17,713 bases of DNA. Origin: Omnitrophica bacterium RIFCSPLOWO2_01_FULL_45_10b. Lineage in GTDB: Bacteria; Omnitrophota; Omnitrophia; Omnitrophales; Danuiimicrobiaceae. Every line of letters begins with the position of its first letter. Position 1 is the first letter of the stretch. A model generated the notes under the pieces. The model was not told where the DNA came from, ran no database searches, and saw only the letters and a program-made list of their open reading frames with translations. The translations under genes and the position numbers were made by a program. The DNA lies in assembly GCA_001804205.1 (NCBI GenBank), contig MHFM01000029.1, positions 23,304-41,016 on the forward strand. Direction: 5' to 3'. Positions 1 through 7,883 of this stretch are shown here, piece after piece.

Positions 1-1071
1 ACGCTGTTCCATGTTCGTGTTTGACATGAGTACCATCGTTTCGATTCGCGAGAAGGCATCTCGGGGCGTATTCGCATGGACGCTCGTCAAAGACCCGTCG
101 TGGCCCGTATTCATGGCCTGAAGCATTTCCAAAGCTTCCACGCCACGCACCTCACCCACAATAATTCGATTGGGTCTCATACGAAGCGAATTGATAAAGA
201 GATCTCTTTGTGTCACAAGCCCTTTTCCTTCCATATTGGCCGGGCGTGTTTCAAGCCGAACGACGTGAGGCTGTTGGAGTTGAAGCTCAGCGGCATCTTC
301 AATTGTGACAATTCGCTCATCGTCAGGAATGTGGGCCGACATTGCATTTAAGAGCGTTGTTTTACCGGCTCCGGTTCCACCGGAGATAATGATGTTCATT
401 CTCGCGCGGACAGCCATTTTTAAGAGGAGTAACATTTCCTGCGAAACCGTCCCAATGTTGATCAGTTCTTCTGACGATAACGGGATTCGTTTGAAACGGC
501 GAATGGAGAGGGCAGGGCCATCAATAGACAAGGGAGAAATGATTGCATTGACACGGGATCCGTCCGCGAGCCGTGCATCCACCATCGGAGACGCATCGTC
601 GATTCGCCGGCCCACGCGGGCGACAATCCGATTAATAATGTGCCGCAGATGCATGTTGTCTTTGAACCGCACATCGACGCGTTCCAGCTTTCCATTCCGC
701 TCCACAAATACCTTTTGGTAGTTGTTGACTAAAATATCGTCAATCGTCTGGTCTTCGAAGAGAGGCTCAAGGGGCCCCAAGCCAAAAGTTTCATTCACGA
801 CTTCCCGGACGATTTGTTCCTTTTCCGCCGCGCTGAGCGGAAAATTATTTTCGTTGACCAAATTTGTTATCAACTTAGCTACCTCAGCTCGCGCCGCATC
901 GTTTTCAAACTTCACCAACAACTCTGTGTCGATTCGGCTAATGAGCTGCTGATGCACCTTTGACTTGTATTCAAGCAGATTCTGCCGGCGGTCCACAGGG
1001 CTGTCACCACGGATGTTCAGCTGTGGTGTTTTTCCGTTTTGACTCTTGGGCGGAAGATTTACAATCCCCAT
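1..1071 (-). CDS. cpaF: CpaF/TadA-family pilus assembly ATPase (3' end cut by window)
   Basis: This is the cytoplasmic hexameric ATPase that powers Tad/Flp pilus assembly (type II/IV secretion ATPase family). Reading the minus strand from the ATG at 1071 gives 357 uninterrupted codons that run off the window edge at base 1. Homologues are usually about 430-480 residues, so roughly the last quarter is outside. Visible are an N-terminal domain (about 30-200), Walker A GGTGAGKT at 231-238, the acidic TIEDAAELQ segment at 256-264, the Walker B-like region IIVGEVRG at 303-310 and the TGHDGSLTSVHANT histidine box at 322-335. All key motifs are intact. The start overlaps the end of cpaE by 13 bases in another frame, which implies translational coupling. 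Family assignment is firm. The symbol follows the Caulobacter cpa naming; tadA is the equivalent elsewhere. Confidence 0.95.
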   Translation of the reverse strand, partial: MGIVNLPPKSQNGKTPQLNIRGDSPVDRRQNLLEYKSKVHQQLISRIDTELLVKFENDAARAEVAKLITNLVNENNFPLSAAEKEQIVREVVNETFGLGPLEPLFEDQTIDDILVNNYQKVFVERNGKLERVDVRFKDNMHLRHIINRIVARVGRRIDDASPMVDARLADGSRVNAIISPLSIDGPALSIRRFKRIPLSSEELINIGTVSQEMLLLLKMAVRARMNIIISGGTGAGKTTLLNAMSAHIPDDERIVTIEDAAELQLQQPHVVRLETRPANMEGKGLVTQRDLFINSLRMRPNRIIVGEVRGVEALEMLQAMNTGHDGSLTSVHANTPRDAFSRIETMVLMSNTNMEQR

Positions 1072-2297
1072 TTTGCGAACCTCTTTACTTTTTGTTCTTG
1101 GGCGGGATTGGCTAGTTTATCCGAAGTTTGTTCACGGCCATTTTGCGGAGTGCCGCCGGCAACGGAATTTTGAATCATTTTAGCCAGTTCAAAAATGCTT
1201 TTTGCAAGACCCGAATTTTTTTGAAGTTCGTGAATGGTGACACCGTTGTTGATGGCTTCGGTGCAGAGCGCATATTGGTTTGGAAGCCGGCCGGCGATCG
1301 GATGCTTCGTTCTCTTTTCGAATTCTCTTGTGTCCAACTGGTTTTTTGCATTGTATCGGTTAATAACCACTTTGATTTTCATGGGGTCGTATTGGAGTTT
1401 CGTAAGCCAGCCAAGCGTATGGACAAGTCCTTTTAAAGACGGCATGTCCGGATTTCCGACTAAAATAATAAGATCAGATTGCATCAAAGCAAACTGGAGA
1501 AGCGCATGATCCGTGTGCCCGGCATCGACCAGAAGGAAATCGCAGGTTTGTTTAAATAGGGAAAAGATCGTTTGAATTTCTGTGAGGCATCTAGCGTTAA
1601 GCGGCTCTTGGTCTCCGCGAGGGGAGGCCAGGACTTTAGCGCCTGAGGCGTGCCGAAGCAGGACGCCCTCTAAAAAAGATTCGTCTAGTCTTGGAGAATT
1701 GTCGATCAGATCGCGGAGCGTATATTCGGGCGTCAAGGCCAAGTAGGTGGCGGCATCGCCCAACTGAGGCGCTAGGTCGCAAATGGCTACCTGCTGGCCG
1801 TTATTCTGGGCCAGGCTTGCAGCCAGGTTTGTGGTCAAAAGCGTTACTCCAGTCCCTCCCTTGGGACTGAAGATGGTGACGATACGCCCCGATTTTACTG
1901 GGGCACTCTGAGCGGGCAAGTTTTTTAGCTGGCTTAAGAACGTTTGAACTTCCCTGGCTTCCAGCGGAAATCTCAAGAAGTCTTTAACCCCCAGTTTAAT
2001 CAGCTGGATGAGAGCGTCCGCATCCTTAAAATTGCCGACGCCGACAAGTTTCGAATGATAAAAATGGGCACAAATCTTTTCAAGCGCAGGAAGCTCTTCG
2101 GCTTCGTAGTTCGTGAGGTCAATCAGGACGGCTAAAGGTTGGTCGAGTTCGGAATATTCAAAAGCTTCGCTGAGGGGGCCGGTAATGAAGCGATGGCTCC
2201 CGGAAGCAAATTCATTAAAGCGGAGGGTGACCGCCATTTGAAAGGTTTCTTCATCGGATAAAATTACAAAGGCTTTTGTATGAGAGCCTTGAGCCAT
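1059..2297 (-). CDS. cpaE: CpaE/TadZ-like pilus localisation ATPase
   Basis: This 412-residue protein has an atypical receiver-like N-terminus (about 8-125, with the acidic site region AVLIDL ending near D60) followed by a MinD/ParA-type ATPase domain. The P-loop is SPKGGTGVTLL at 144-154. It keeps the ParA signature lysine (K146), but the classical P-loop lysine is replaced by V151, as is common in CpaE/TadZ proteins. Further ParA-like segments are VAICDLAPQLGDAATYL near 171-187 and LLVDAGH near 256-262. Family members mark the position of the Tad machine, often at a cell pole. The C-terminus is a lysine- and glutamine-rich tail. The ATG at 2297 has AAGGA about nine bases upstream. It lies 166 bases after flp and overlaps cpaF, so the three genes form a pilus block. 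ATP hydrolysis may be weak given the altered P-loop (inference). Confidence 0.92.
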   Translation of the reverse strand: MAQGSHTKAFVILSDEETFQMAVTLRFNEFASGSHRFITGPLSEAFEYSELDQPLAVLIDLTNYEAEELPALEKICAHFYHSKLVGVGNFKDADALIQLIKLGVKDFLRFPLEAREVQTFLSQLKNLPAQSAPVKSGRIVTIFSPKGGTGVTLLTTNLAASLAQNNGQQVAICDLAPQLGDAATYLALTPEYTLRDLIDNSPRLDESFLEGVLLRHASGAKVLASPRGDQEPLNARCLTEIQTIFSLFKQTCDFLLVDAGHTDHALLQFALMQSDLIILVGNPDMPSLKGLVHTLGWLTKLQYDPMKIKVVINRYNAKNQLDTREFEKRTKHPIAGRLPNQYALCTEAINNGVTIHELQKNSGLAKSIFELAKMIQNSVAGGTPQNGREQTSDKLANPAQEQKVKRFAKWGL

Positions 2298-2411
2298 TAA
2301 GTTTGTTCCTTTGCTCGCTTTTTGATTTGCATGACCCTACCTGGCAATGCATCAATACTACAAGCTTAACCACATTCACCCAAACCTATGATTAATAAAA
2401 TGAAGCCACCG

Positions 2412-2441
2412 TGAAACAGTTGTTGAAGAACAACTGTTTCA
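2412..2441 (-). promoter_or_regulatory. Perfect 13-bp RNA hairpin just downstream of flp
   Basis: A perfect inverted repeat (arms 2412-2424 and 2429-2441, four-base loop) lies 22 bases after the flp stop codon on the minus strand. No T-run follows it in the flp direction, so it is not a textbook intrinsic terminator. It may stabilise the 3' end of a flp-only transcript, or attenuate read-through so that the abundant pilin is made in excess of CpaE and CpaF. The rest of the 2298-2463 gap holds no gene. It shows only a weak promoter-like pair in the cpaE direction, TTGGGT, 17 bases, then TAGTAT. Confidence 0.6.
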
Positions 2442-2463
2442 GGACTTCGCAATTCAACAACTA

Positions 2464-2649
2464 TTAAGTTGTAACTGTGTCTACTTTGTCCGAAACTTTC
2501 TGAAAAGAGTTTTCAATAGCTGTCTTTAACGGGTTGTTCGTATTGGCAAGAATTAATGCGAGAACTGCGATAACAACGATTGTAGCCATCGCATACTCGA
2601 TAGTTCCTTGGCCTTTACGACACCTCAGTTTTGAAACAAACATTTTCAT
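2464..2649 (-). CDS. flp: Flp/Fap-type pilin precursor
   Basis: This 61-residue small pilin is the probable major subunit of the Tad pilus encoded downstream. It has a short basic leader (MKMFVSKLRCRKG) followed by QGTIEYA, matching the Flp prepilin rule G|xxxxEY, so cleavage is expected after G13 with glutamate at mature position 5. A hydrophobic stretch follows (ATIVVIAVLALILA), then a short polar C-terminus. The frame is open up to 2718, but the ATG at 2649 is chosen because GGAGG lies nine bases before it and it gives a normal Flp leader; the longer form would add 23 residues that do not resemble a leader. A prepilin peptidase (TadV/CpaA) would be needed and is not in the window. Family call firm, start well supported. 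Confidence 0.92.
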   Translation of the reverse strand: MKMFVSKLRCRKGQGTIEYAMATIVVIAVLALILANTNNPLKTAIENSFQKVSDKVDTVTT

Positions 2650-2729
2650 GTTTTCAGTCCTCCGTTTTCGTGATTTTCTTGCACAGCAATGTTTAAATAA
2701 TTCAACATACTCTGCCAAGAAGGGAACTT

Positions 2730-2759
2730 AATATACACGAGATGGCGTTTTCAATTCAA
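2730..2759 (-). promoter_or_regulatory. Predicted sigma-70-type promoter of flp
   Basis: On the minus strand, TTGAAT (2759-2754) and TATATT (2735-2730) are separated by 18 bases, matching four of six and five of six consensus positions. The predicted transcript would start near 2723, leaving a leader of about 70 bases before the flp ATG. A nearby TGGCA sequence was considered as a sigma-54 site and does not fit. This is consensus matching only. Confidence 0.45.
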
Positions 2760-3128
2760 GAACTAATCAAGGGCCAAAGCGTAATTATAATATTAAATCA
2801 GCATAACCTATTGTAAAATAAGCACTTACGAATAATATTTTTTTCTAAAGTTTTTTAATCATTGGCCGCAGAAAAGCCGTTATAGGACATAAATGAGGCT
2901 ATTTTGAGTGAATTAGGGTAGTGAATTGTGAACAGTGAAAATGAAACGAAATTGATCGGTAAATCTTGAAAAGAATTTTTTGAATCATTTTGAGGAACAG
3001 AAAAAATATTAAATCCACGCCTCGTTTTTTTCACGCCATTAGGAATGTTCCTAAGAGTACCCCGTCGAGCCGTGATTACTCGTCCCGCTAATTTTCTGGA
3101 TAAGTTCACTTAAATTTGGTTAAATACT
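2760..3128. other. AT-rich intergenic stretch without a recognisable gene
   Basis: No convincing gene is seen between the flp promoter and the palindromic element. An 84-codon open frame on the minus strand (2855-3109) has no ribosome binding site, no recognisable family and a low-complexity composition, so it is not called. The DNA is AT-rich with many short homopolymer runs. Promoters for flp and for the liv operon must lie in or beside it, but no convincing plus-strand promoter could be assigned. Confidence 0.5.
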
Positions 3129-3290
3129 GAAGCGGTTTCATAAGTCTCTCTAAGTCCTTTATTCGTCATTGCGAGCGACTGAAGGGAGCGAAGCAATCTC
3201 AGTTTCTAGAGCGAGATTGCCGCGTCGCCCTGAGGGGCTCCTCGCAATGACGATATTGATTAGACTTACGATGACTTATGAAACCGCTTC
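3129..3290. repeat. 162-bp nested palindromic element (REP/MITE-like)
   Basis: The element is built of concentric inverted repeats. The 18-bp outer arms are perfect (3129-3146 with 3273-3290). Next come TAAGTC (3151-3156) with GACTTA (3263-3268), a 12-bp perfect pair CGTCATTGCGAG (3164-3175) with CTCGCAATGACG (3241-3252), and a central pair GCAATCTC (3193-3200) with GAGATTGC (3213-3220). The inner core resembles the CGTCATTGCGAG...GCAATCTC palindromes scattered through many bacterial genomes. The outer arms look like terminal inverted repeats of a non-autonomous element, though no target-site duplication is obvious. It ends 26 bases before the livK start, so it lies in the leader or promoter region and could fold in the mRNA. 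The livK reading frame is open back through it, but that is not believed to be translated. Confidence 0.8.
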
Positions 3291-3315
3291 TGGAAATTTG
3301 AAAAGGAGTAAATCC

Positions 3316-4464
3316 GTGAACATGCGAACAAACTGGTTTTTATACGCCCTGATTGTTTTCATTCCTTTTTATGCCTGCGGCTGCGGCCAAGCGGCCGGTA
3401 CAAATAAGGTCATTAAAATTGGGTGCGCCGCGCCTCTTACCGGAGATCAGGCTCAAATCGGCATTGACACTTGCCGGGGAGTTCAACTTGCTGTCGATCA
3501 AGCCAATGAAAAGGGGATAGGCATTGCAGGCTATCAACTTGAGCTTGTGTCTTTGGATGATCAGCACAATCCGGCTCAAGCGGTGAGCGTGGCTAATAAA
3601 TATGTGTCGGACCATGACGTGATGGGCGTTATAGGCCATTTTAATTCAAGCTGCACAAAACCTGCCTCAGCCGTTTATCATGAAGCAGGCCTTGTTCAAA
3701 TTACAGCCGCTTCTACAAATCCGGAACTCTCGAAGCAAGGTTTTGAGACCTTCTTTCGTGTGGCGGCGACTGATGATGTTCAAGGCCCAAAAGGCGCCAA
3801 TTATGCTGTTCGAGATCTAAACGCACAGAAAGTCTTCGTGATTGATGATAAAACTACTTATGGCAAAGGTTTGGCTGACGCATTCGAAGAAGAGATTCAA
3901 AAATTAGGCGTTACTGCTTTAGGCCACGAAGGAATTACCCAAGGGGATAAAGATTTCACGCCTCTCTTGACTAAAATTAAGCCTTTCAATCCGGACTTGA
4001 TTTATTTTGGCGGCATTTATCCGGAAGGCGCTCTTTTGTTAAGGCAAGCGAGAGCGTTGAATGTCACCGCAAGGCTCATGGGCGGAGATGGTTTGGCTAC
4101 CCCTGTTTTTATTGAGCTCGCAACCCCTCAAATTGCGGAGGGCGCTTATGCCACAATGATTGGTGGTGATATGAGGCAAATTCCAACGGCGGCCCAATTT
4201 ATTAAAGATTATGAAGGGCGTTATGGAACATTGGGGCAATGGTCGGCCTATGGCTATGATGCCGCCAATATTATCATCTTAGCGATTCAAAAATCCGGAG
4301 TTAAAGGCCGCCAGGCGGTTTTAAAAGCCATGAGAGAAATCCCTATTTTTAAGGGTGTGACCGGCGATGTAGCGTTTGATGAAAAAGGAGACAATAAAAA
4401 CCAATTTATCGGAATCTTCAAAGTCCAAGATGGTAAACTTGTTTATGTAGGCCCTGCTCAATAA
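3316..4464 (+). CDS. livK: Branched-chain amino-acid-type ABC transporter substrate-binding protein
   Basis: This is the periplasmic binding protein (Peripla_BP_6, type I fold) that delivers ligand to the LivHMGF importer encoded directly downstream. The GTG at 3316 is chosen because GGAG sits seven bases before it. The frame extends upstream to 3169 only through the palindromic element. The 382-residue product starts with a hydrophobic signal (about 5-20) ending FYACGC, an imperfect lipobox, so it may be a lipoprotein attached at C21 or C23. The mature part opens with IKIGCAAPLTGDQ, a typical family start, and contains NSSCTKPASAVYHEAGL and the ITAASTNPELS segment. Ligand specificity cannot be read: branched-chain amino acids are the default, but relatives bind other amino acids, amides or urea. 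It is probably the first gene of a five-gene operon. Confidence 0.92.
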   Translation: MNMRTNWFLYALIVFIPFYACGCGQAAGTNKVIKIGCAAPLTGDQAQIGIDTCRGVQLAVDQANEKGIGIAGYQLELVSLDDQHNPAQAVSVANKYVSDHDVMGVIGHFNSSCTKPASAVYHEAGLVQITAASTNPELSKQGFETFFRVAATDDVQGPKGANYAVRDLNAQKVFVIDDKTTYGKGLADAFEEEIQKLGVTALGHEGITQGDKDFTPLLTKIKPFNPDLIYFGGIYPEGALLLRQARALNVTARLMGGDGLATPVFIELATPQIAEGAYATMIGGDMRQIPTAAQFIKDYEGRYGTLGQWSAYGYDAANIIILAIQKSGVKGRQAVLKAMREIPIFKGVTGDVAFDEKGDNKNQFIGIFKVQDGKLVYVGPAQ

Positions 4465-4493
4465 TTCAAGCCTTCCATATATAATATGAGCAT

Positions 4494-5411
4494 ATGAGCA
4501 CCTATACCGTTTTTTTACAGCAGTTAATCAACGGCCTCACCATCGGAATGATTTATGCCCTGATTGCTTTGGGATATACGATGGTTTATGGCGTTGCACA
4601 GTTGATTAACTTTGCTCACGGTGAAGTGTTCATGGTAGGGGCTTATTTTGGGCTCCTTGCCTACGCGTTATTAAAAGTATTGGGCGCGCAAACCAATGCC
4701 TTCTTTCTATTTCTTCCCGGGATTTTCTTGTTTGCGATGGCGCTGACAGCATTGCTCGGCGTTTTGATTGAGCGATTCACTTATCGGCCATTACGGGACG
4801 CGCCCCGGCTTGCTCCGCTGATTACCGCCATCGGTGTATCATTTGTTTTACAAAATGCCGTGATGTTAATTGCGGGACCTGCGGATAAAAGCTTTCCTGC
4901 GATTGTTGACGTGAAACAAATTTTTTTCAGTCATGTTGCCTTCACAAACCTTCAATTTGTAATCATGCTTGTTTCTTTATTCTTGATGGTGGCCCTGCAT
5001 TTTTTTATTAAGCGTACAAAAATGGGAAAAGCGATGCGCGCCGTTGCCGACGATCGGGAAGCGGCCAGCTTAATGGGGATTAATGTCAATCATGTGATTG
5101 CGGTTGCCTTCTTCATTGGTTCTGCTTTGGCCGGAGCCGGCGGAATCATGTTTGGAATGTATTACAACACGATTAATTTTCATGACGGATATTTAGCGGG
5201 GCTTAAGGCGTTTACAGCCGCTGTTCTCGGTGGGATTGGAAACATTCCCGGGGCCATGCTGGGCGGCGTTCTTTTGGGGGTTTTAGAAACGTTGGGCGCC
5301 GGTTATTTATCTTCCGCTTGGAAAAATGTTTTTGCCTTTTTTATTTTGATTTTAATTCTTCTGTTTCGGCCGAACGGTTTGTTGGGGTCTCGAAACGTTA
5401 AAAAAGTATGA
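4494..5411 (+). CDS. livH: Branched-chain amino-acid ABC transporter permease LivH
   Basis: This inner-membrane permease (BPD_transp_2 family, 305 residues) forms the translocation channel with LivM. It begins with the family-typical LINGLTIGMIYALIALGYTMVYGV and LINFAHGEVFMVGAY regions. It has about eight hydrophobic segments and carries RAVADDREAASLMGI, the cytoplasmic loop thought to contact the ATPases, near 180-195. GGIGNIPGAMLGG and a final FRPNGLLG segment are also typical. It starts 29 bases after livK. No good Shine-Dalgarno is seen before the ATG at 4494. A perfect TATAAT at 4480-4485 lies just upstream but has no partner -35 box, so it is probably fortuitous. The stop overlaps the livM start in ATGA. 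Confidence 0.94.
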   Translation: MSTYTVFLQQLINGLTIGMIYALIALGYTMVYGVAQLINFAHGEVFMVGAYFGLLAYALLKVLGAQTNAFFLFLPGIFLFAMALTALLGVLIERFTYRPLRDAPRLAPLITAIGVSFVLQNAVMLIAGPADKSFPAIVDVKQIFFSHVAFTNLQFVIMLVSLFLMVALHFFIKRTKMGKAMRAVADDREAASLMGINVNHVIAVAFFIGSALAGAGGIMFGMYYNTINFHDGYLAGLKAFTAAVLGGIGNIPGAMLGGVLLGVLETLGAGYLSSAWKNVFAFFILILILLFRPNGLLGSRNVKKV

Positions 5412-6385
5412 AACCAAAATTAAAATTCTCCCCTCGTTTGAAATTTATATTTCTTCTCCTGGCAGCGCTTCTTTTTCCTCTCGTGAATCATAATCCGTAT
5501 CACATTGACGTTCTTGTCACAACGGGGATCTTTATGATGCTCGCCCTGGGCTTAAATGTGATTGTGGGTTATGCGGGTATTTTAAATCTGGGTTACGCCG
5601 CTCTTTATGCGATGGGGGCTTATTCGTACGCTATTTTTAATTTAAATTTTCATGTTCCTTTCTGGCTTGGCCTCGTTTTAAGCGGATTTGTGGCTGCTTT
5701 ATTCGGAATGCTGCTTGCTTTTCCGGCCCTTCGCCTCGCGGGTGATTATTTGGCCATCGTCACTTTAGGAGCAGGAGAGATCGTTCGAATCTCATTGAAT
5801 AATTTGGATCAACTCACGGGAGGCCCAAACGGTTTGTATGGTATTTCAAGGCCCAGTTTGTGGTTTTTTAAGTATCACTTTGGCGTGAAGCCGGAGCCTT
5901 ACTATTACTTGGTTCTCGTTCTTCTTTGTATTCTTGTGTTTTTTCTTGGGAGGTTGGAATCCTCAAGGCTTGGCCGGGCATGGCTTGCTTTGCGGGAAGA
6001 TGAATTGGCCGCTTCGTGCATGGGAATTAATGTTGTATGGGCCAAGCTTACCGCTTTTGCGATCGGAGGTTTTATCGCAGGCCTTGCCGGATGTGTTTTT
6101 GCAAGCAAACAAGGCTCCATTTCACCCGACAGCTTTGACTTCGTTGTTTCGGTGATGGTCCTTGCCATGGTTGTGCTGGGCGGCCTTGGCAATATCTGGG
6201 GCGTTTTACTCGGCGCATTTGTGTTAAGTCTTTTGCCGGAATTCCTGCGTGGTTTTGAAATTTACAGAATGCTTTTGTTTGGAATCGCGATGATTTTAGT
6301 GATGCTGTTTCGGCCGCAGGGGATTTTGGGAGAAGCGCATCATCGGGAAGAATTTAAAACTCGAAATGAACAAACAGAACAATGA
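5408..6385 (+). CDS. livM: Branched-chain amino-acid ABC transporter permease LivM
   Basis: This is the second channel subunit of the importer (325 residues, BPD_transp_2 family). Family landmarks are MLALGLNVIVGYAGILNLGYAALYAMGAY near 40-68, LRLAGDYLAIVTLGAGEIVRI near 107-128, the LREDELAASCMGINV coupling loop near 196-210, and LAMVVLGGLGNIWGVLLGA near 252-270. About nine or ten hydrophobic segments are present. The ATG overlaps the livH stop by four bases and its own stop overlaps livG by four bases, so translation is probably coupled to keep subunit ratios. The short charged C-terminus (EAHHREEFKTRNEQTEQ) is unremarkable. Length is normal for the family. Confidence 0.94.
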   Translation: MKPKLKFSPRLKFIFLLLAALLFPLVNHNPYHIDVLVTTGIFMMLALGLNVIVGYAGILNLGYAALYAMGAYSYAIFNLNFHVPFWLGLVLSGFVAALFGMLLAFPALRLAGDYLAIVTLGAGEIVRISLNNLDQLTGGPNGLYGISRPSLWFFKYHFGVKPEPYYYLVLVLLCILVFFLGRLESSRLGRAWLALREDELAASCMGINVVWAKLTAFAIGGFIAGLAGCVFASKQGSISPDSFDFVVSVMVLAMVVLGGLGNIWGVLLGAFVLSLLPEFLRGFEIYRMLLFGIAMILVMLFRPQGILGEAHHREEFKTRNEQTEQ

Positions 6386-7179
6386 AACCACAAGAGAAAA
6401 CCGCAATCAAAATTCTTAAACTTGAGGGCCTGTCCAAACGATTCGGCGGAGTATCTGCGCTTGAGGGCGTTAGTTTTTTTGTGGAAGAAGGAAAAATCAT
6501 AGGTTTGATTGGTCCGAATGGGGCCGGCAAAACGACCTTATTTAATTGCATTACAGGAATTAGCGCTCCGGATCAAGGAACAGTTCATTTTGGCGAAACC
6601 CCTCTGCTTTTAAATCGAAGAACGCCGTACAATATTGCCGTTTGCGGCATTTCCAGAACGTTTCAGACCATTAGGCTTTTTAAATATATGACGGCCATTG
6701 AAAACGTGATGGCAGGGGCTCATTCAAAGACCAAAGCCGGACTTTTAAGTTGCCTTTTTCGCCCCAATTGGGTCAGAACCGAAGAGCATGAACTCGCAGC
6801 TCGATCGCATCGCCTCTTGGATTTTTTTCATTTGGATTCAAAAGCAAATGAATTAGCAAAAAATCTTTCTTATGGCCATCAGAGGAAACTTGAAATTGCA
6901 AGGGCGTTGGCTTCAGAACCAAAATTACTCTTATTGGATGAGCCGGCTGCAGGAATGAATCCCACGGAAAAAGAAGAACTGTTGGGTTTTATACGCGCGA
7001 TTCGCGATCGCGGCGTCACGATTATTTTGATTGAACACGATATGAAAGTTGTCATGCCAATTTCTGATCATATTGTGGTGCTCGACTATGGGAAAAAAAT
7101 AGCCGAGGGCATTCCTAAAGAAATCCAAAACAATCCGAAAGTGATCGAAGCGTATCTTGGCAAGGAGATCAAAAATTGA
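6382..7179 (+). CDS. livG: Branched-chain amino-acid ABC transporter ATP-binding protein LivG
   Basis: This is the first of two cytoplasmic ATPases energising the importer, 265 residues. All ABC motifs are present: Walker A GPNGAGKT at 44-51, Q-loop glutamine at 95 in SRTFQ, signature LSYGH at 162-166, Walker B LLLLDE at 182-187 and the switch histidine H219 in IEHD. The C-terminal GKKIAEGIPKEIQNNPKVIEAYLG is typical of LivG. The signature motif LSYGHQRKLEIARAL is the LivG form, as opposed to LSGGEQQ in LivF. It overlaps livM by four bases (ATGA) and its TGA stop overlaps the TTG start of livF. Confidence 0.95.
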   Translation: MKPQEKTAIKILKLEGLSKRFGGVSALEGVSFFVEEGKIIGLIGPNGAGKTTLFNCITGISAPDQGTVHFGETPLLLNRRTPYNIAVCGISRTFQTIRLFKYMTAIENVMAGAHSKTKAGLLSCLFRPNWVRTEEHELAARSHRLLDFFHLDSKANELAKNLSYGHQRKLEIARALASEPKLLLLDEPAAGMNPTEKEELLGFIRAIRDRGVTIILIEHDMKVVMPISDHIVVLDYGKKIAEGIPKEIQNNPKVIEAYLGKEIKN

Positions 7180-7883
7180 TTCTTGAAGTTTCAAATCTCC
7201 ACTCCGGCTACGGAAAAATCGAAATCCTAAAAGGAATTAATATTCAGGTTCCTTCCGGAAAGATTGTTTCATTAATCGGTTCCAATGGCGCCGGCAAGAC
7301 CACGTTTTTAATGACATTATCCGGCATCGTTCGCGCAAGAGGAGGCGCCATCCGGTTTGAAGGAAAAGGAATCGAAAAATTAGCTCCGGATGCGATTGTG
7401 CGGCTTGGAATTGTTCAAGCTCCCGAGGGCCGCCGGATTTTCCAGCGCTTAACAGTTGGAGAGAACTTGGATTTAGGAGCTTATACACACGTTTGGAATG
7501 AAGAATTAAAAAAAGACCGGGAAGAGCTCTTCGCCTTGTTCCCGCTTTTAAAAGATCGCCTCAAAATGCTTGCCGGAAATTTAAGCGGAGGCGAACAGCA
7601 AATGTTAGCGATGGCGCGTGCTTTAATGGCGCGCCCTAAACTGCTGCTTTTGGATGAACCCAGCCTTGGGCTGGCGCCGAAAATGGTGGATATCGTTTTT
7701 TCTTTAATTCGCCGCATCAATGATCGAGGCATTACCATTCTTCTGATCGAACAAAACGCCTGGAAAGCGCTTGAAATTGCCGATTATGGCTATGTGATTG
7801 AGAGCGGTAAAAATCAATTGGAAGGAATCGCCAAAGATCTACTCACCAACCCTTTTGTGAAACGCGCCTATCTCGGCGAATAA
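7176..7883 (+). CDS. livF: Branched-chain amino-acid ABC transporter ATP-binding protein LivF
   Basis: This is the second ATPase of the importer, 235 residues. It shows Walker A GSNGAGKT at 35-42, the LivF hallmark VQAPEGRRIFQRLTVGENL at 80-98, signature LSGGE at 136-140, Walker B LLLLDE at 156-161 and IEQN in place of the switch histidine, which is normal for LivF. Translation starts at a TTG (7176) that overlaps the livG stop in TTGA. An AAGGAG site eight bases upstream supports this unusual start. It is the last gene of the operon; its final 16 bases overlap the end of the glycosyltransferase gene on the other strand. No convincing terminator lies between them. Confidence 0.95.
   Translation: MILEVSNLHSGYGKIEILKGINIQVPSGKIVSLIGSNGAGKTTFLMTLSGIVRARGGAIRFEGKGIEKLAPDAIVRLGIVQAPEGRRIFQRLTVGENLDLGAYTHVWNEELKKDREELFALFPLLKDRLKMLAGNLSGGEQQMLAMARALMARPKLLLLDEPSLGLAPKMVDIVFSLIRRINDRGITILLIEQNAWKALEIADYGYVIESGKNQLEGIAKDLLTNPFVKRAYLGE

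Noticed and set aside
2650..2718. 23-residue N-terminal extension of the Flp pilin
   Set aside because: It would sit before a normal short prepilin leader. GGAGG nine bases before the ATG at 2649 points to the shorter form.
2705..2725. Sigma-54 promoter for flp (TGGCA ... TTGA on the minus strand)
   Set aside because: The GG and GC elements are off by one base from the required spacing, and the -12 element lacks the final C.
2855..3109. 84-codon open frame on the minus strand
   Set aside because: It has no ribosome binding site, no family resemblance and an AT-rich low-complexity composition. Its peptide looks like translated intergenic DNA.
3169..3315. Upstream extension of livK giving 49 more residues before the GTG
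   Set aside because: This part is the translation of the palindromic element. It has no ribosome site and would bury the signal peptide. The GTG at 3316 has a well-placed GGAG.
4480..4485. Perfect TATAAT just before livH as an internal promoter
   Set aside because: There is no -35 hexamer at a usable distance and it lies 8 bases from the start codon, so it is likely chance in AT-rich spacer.
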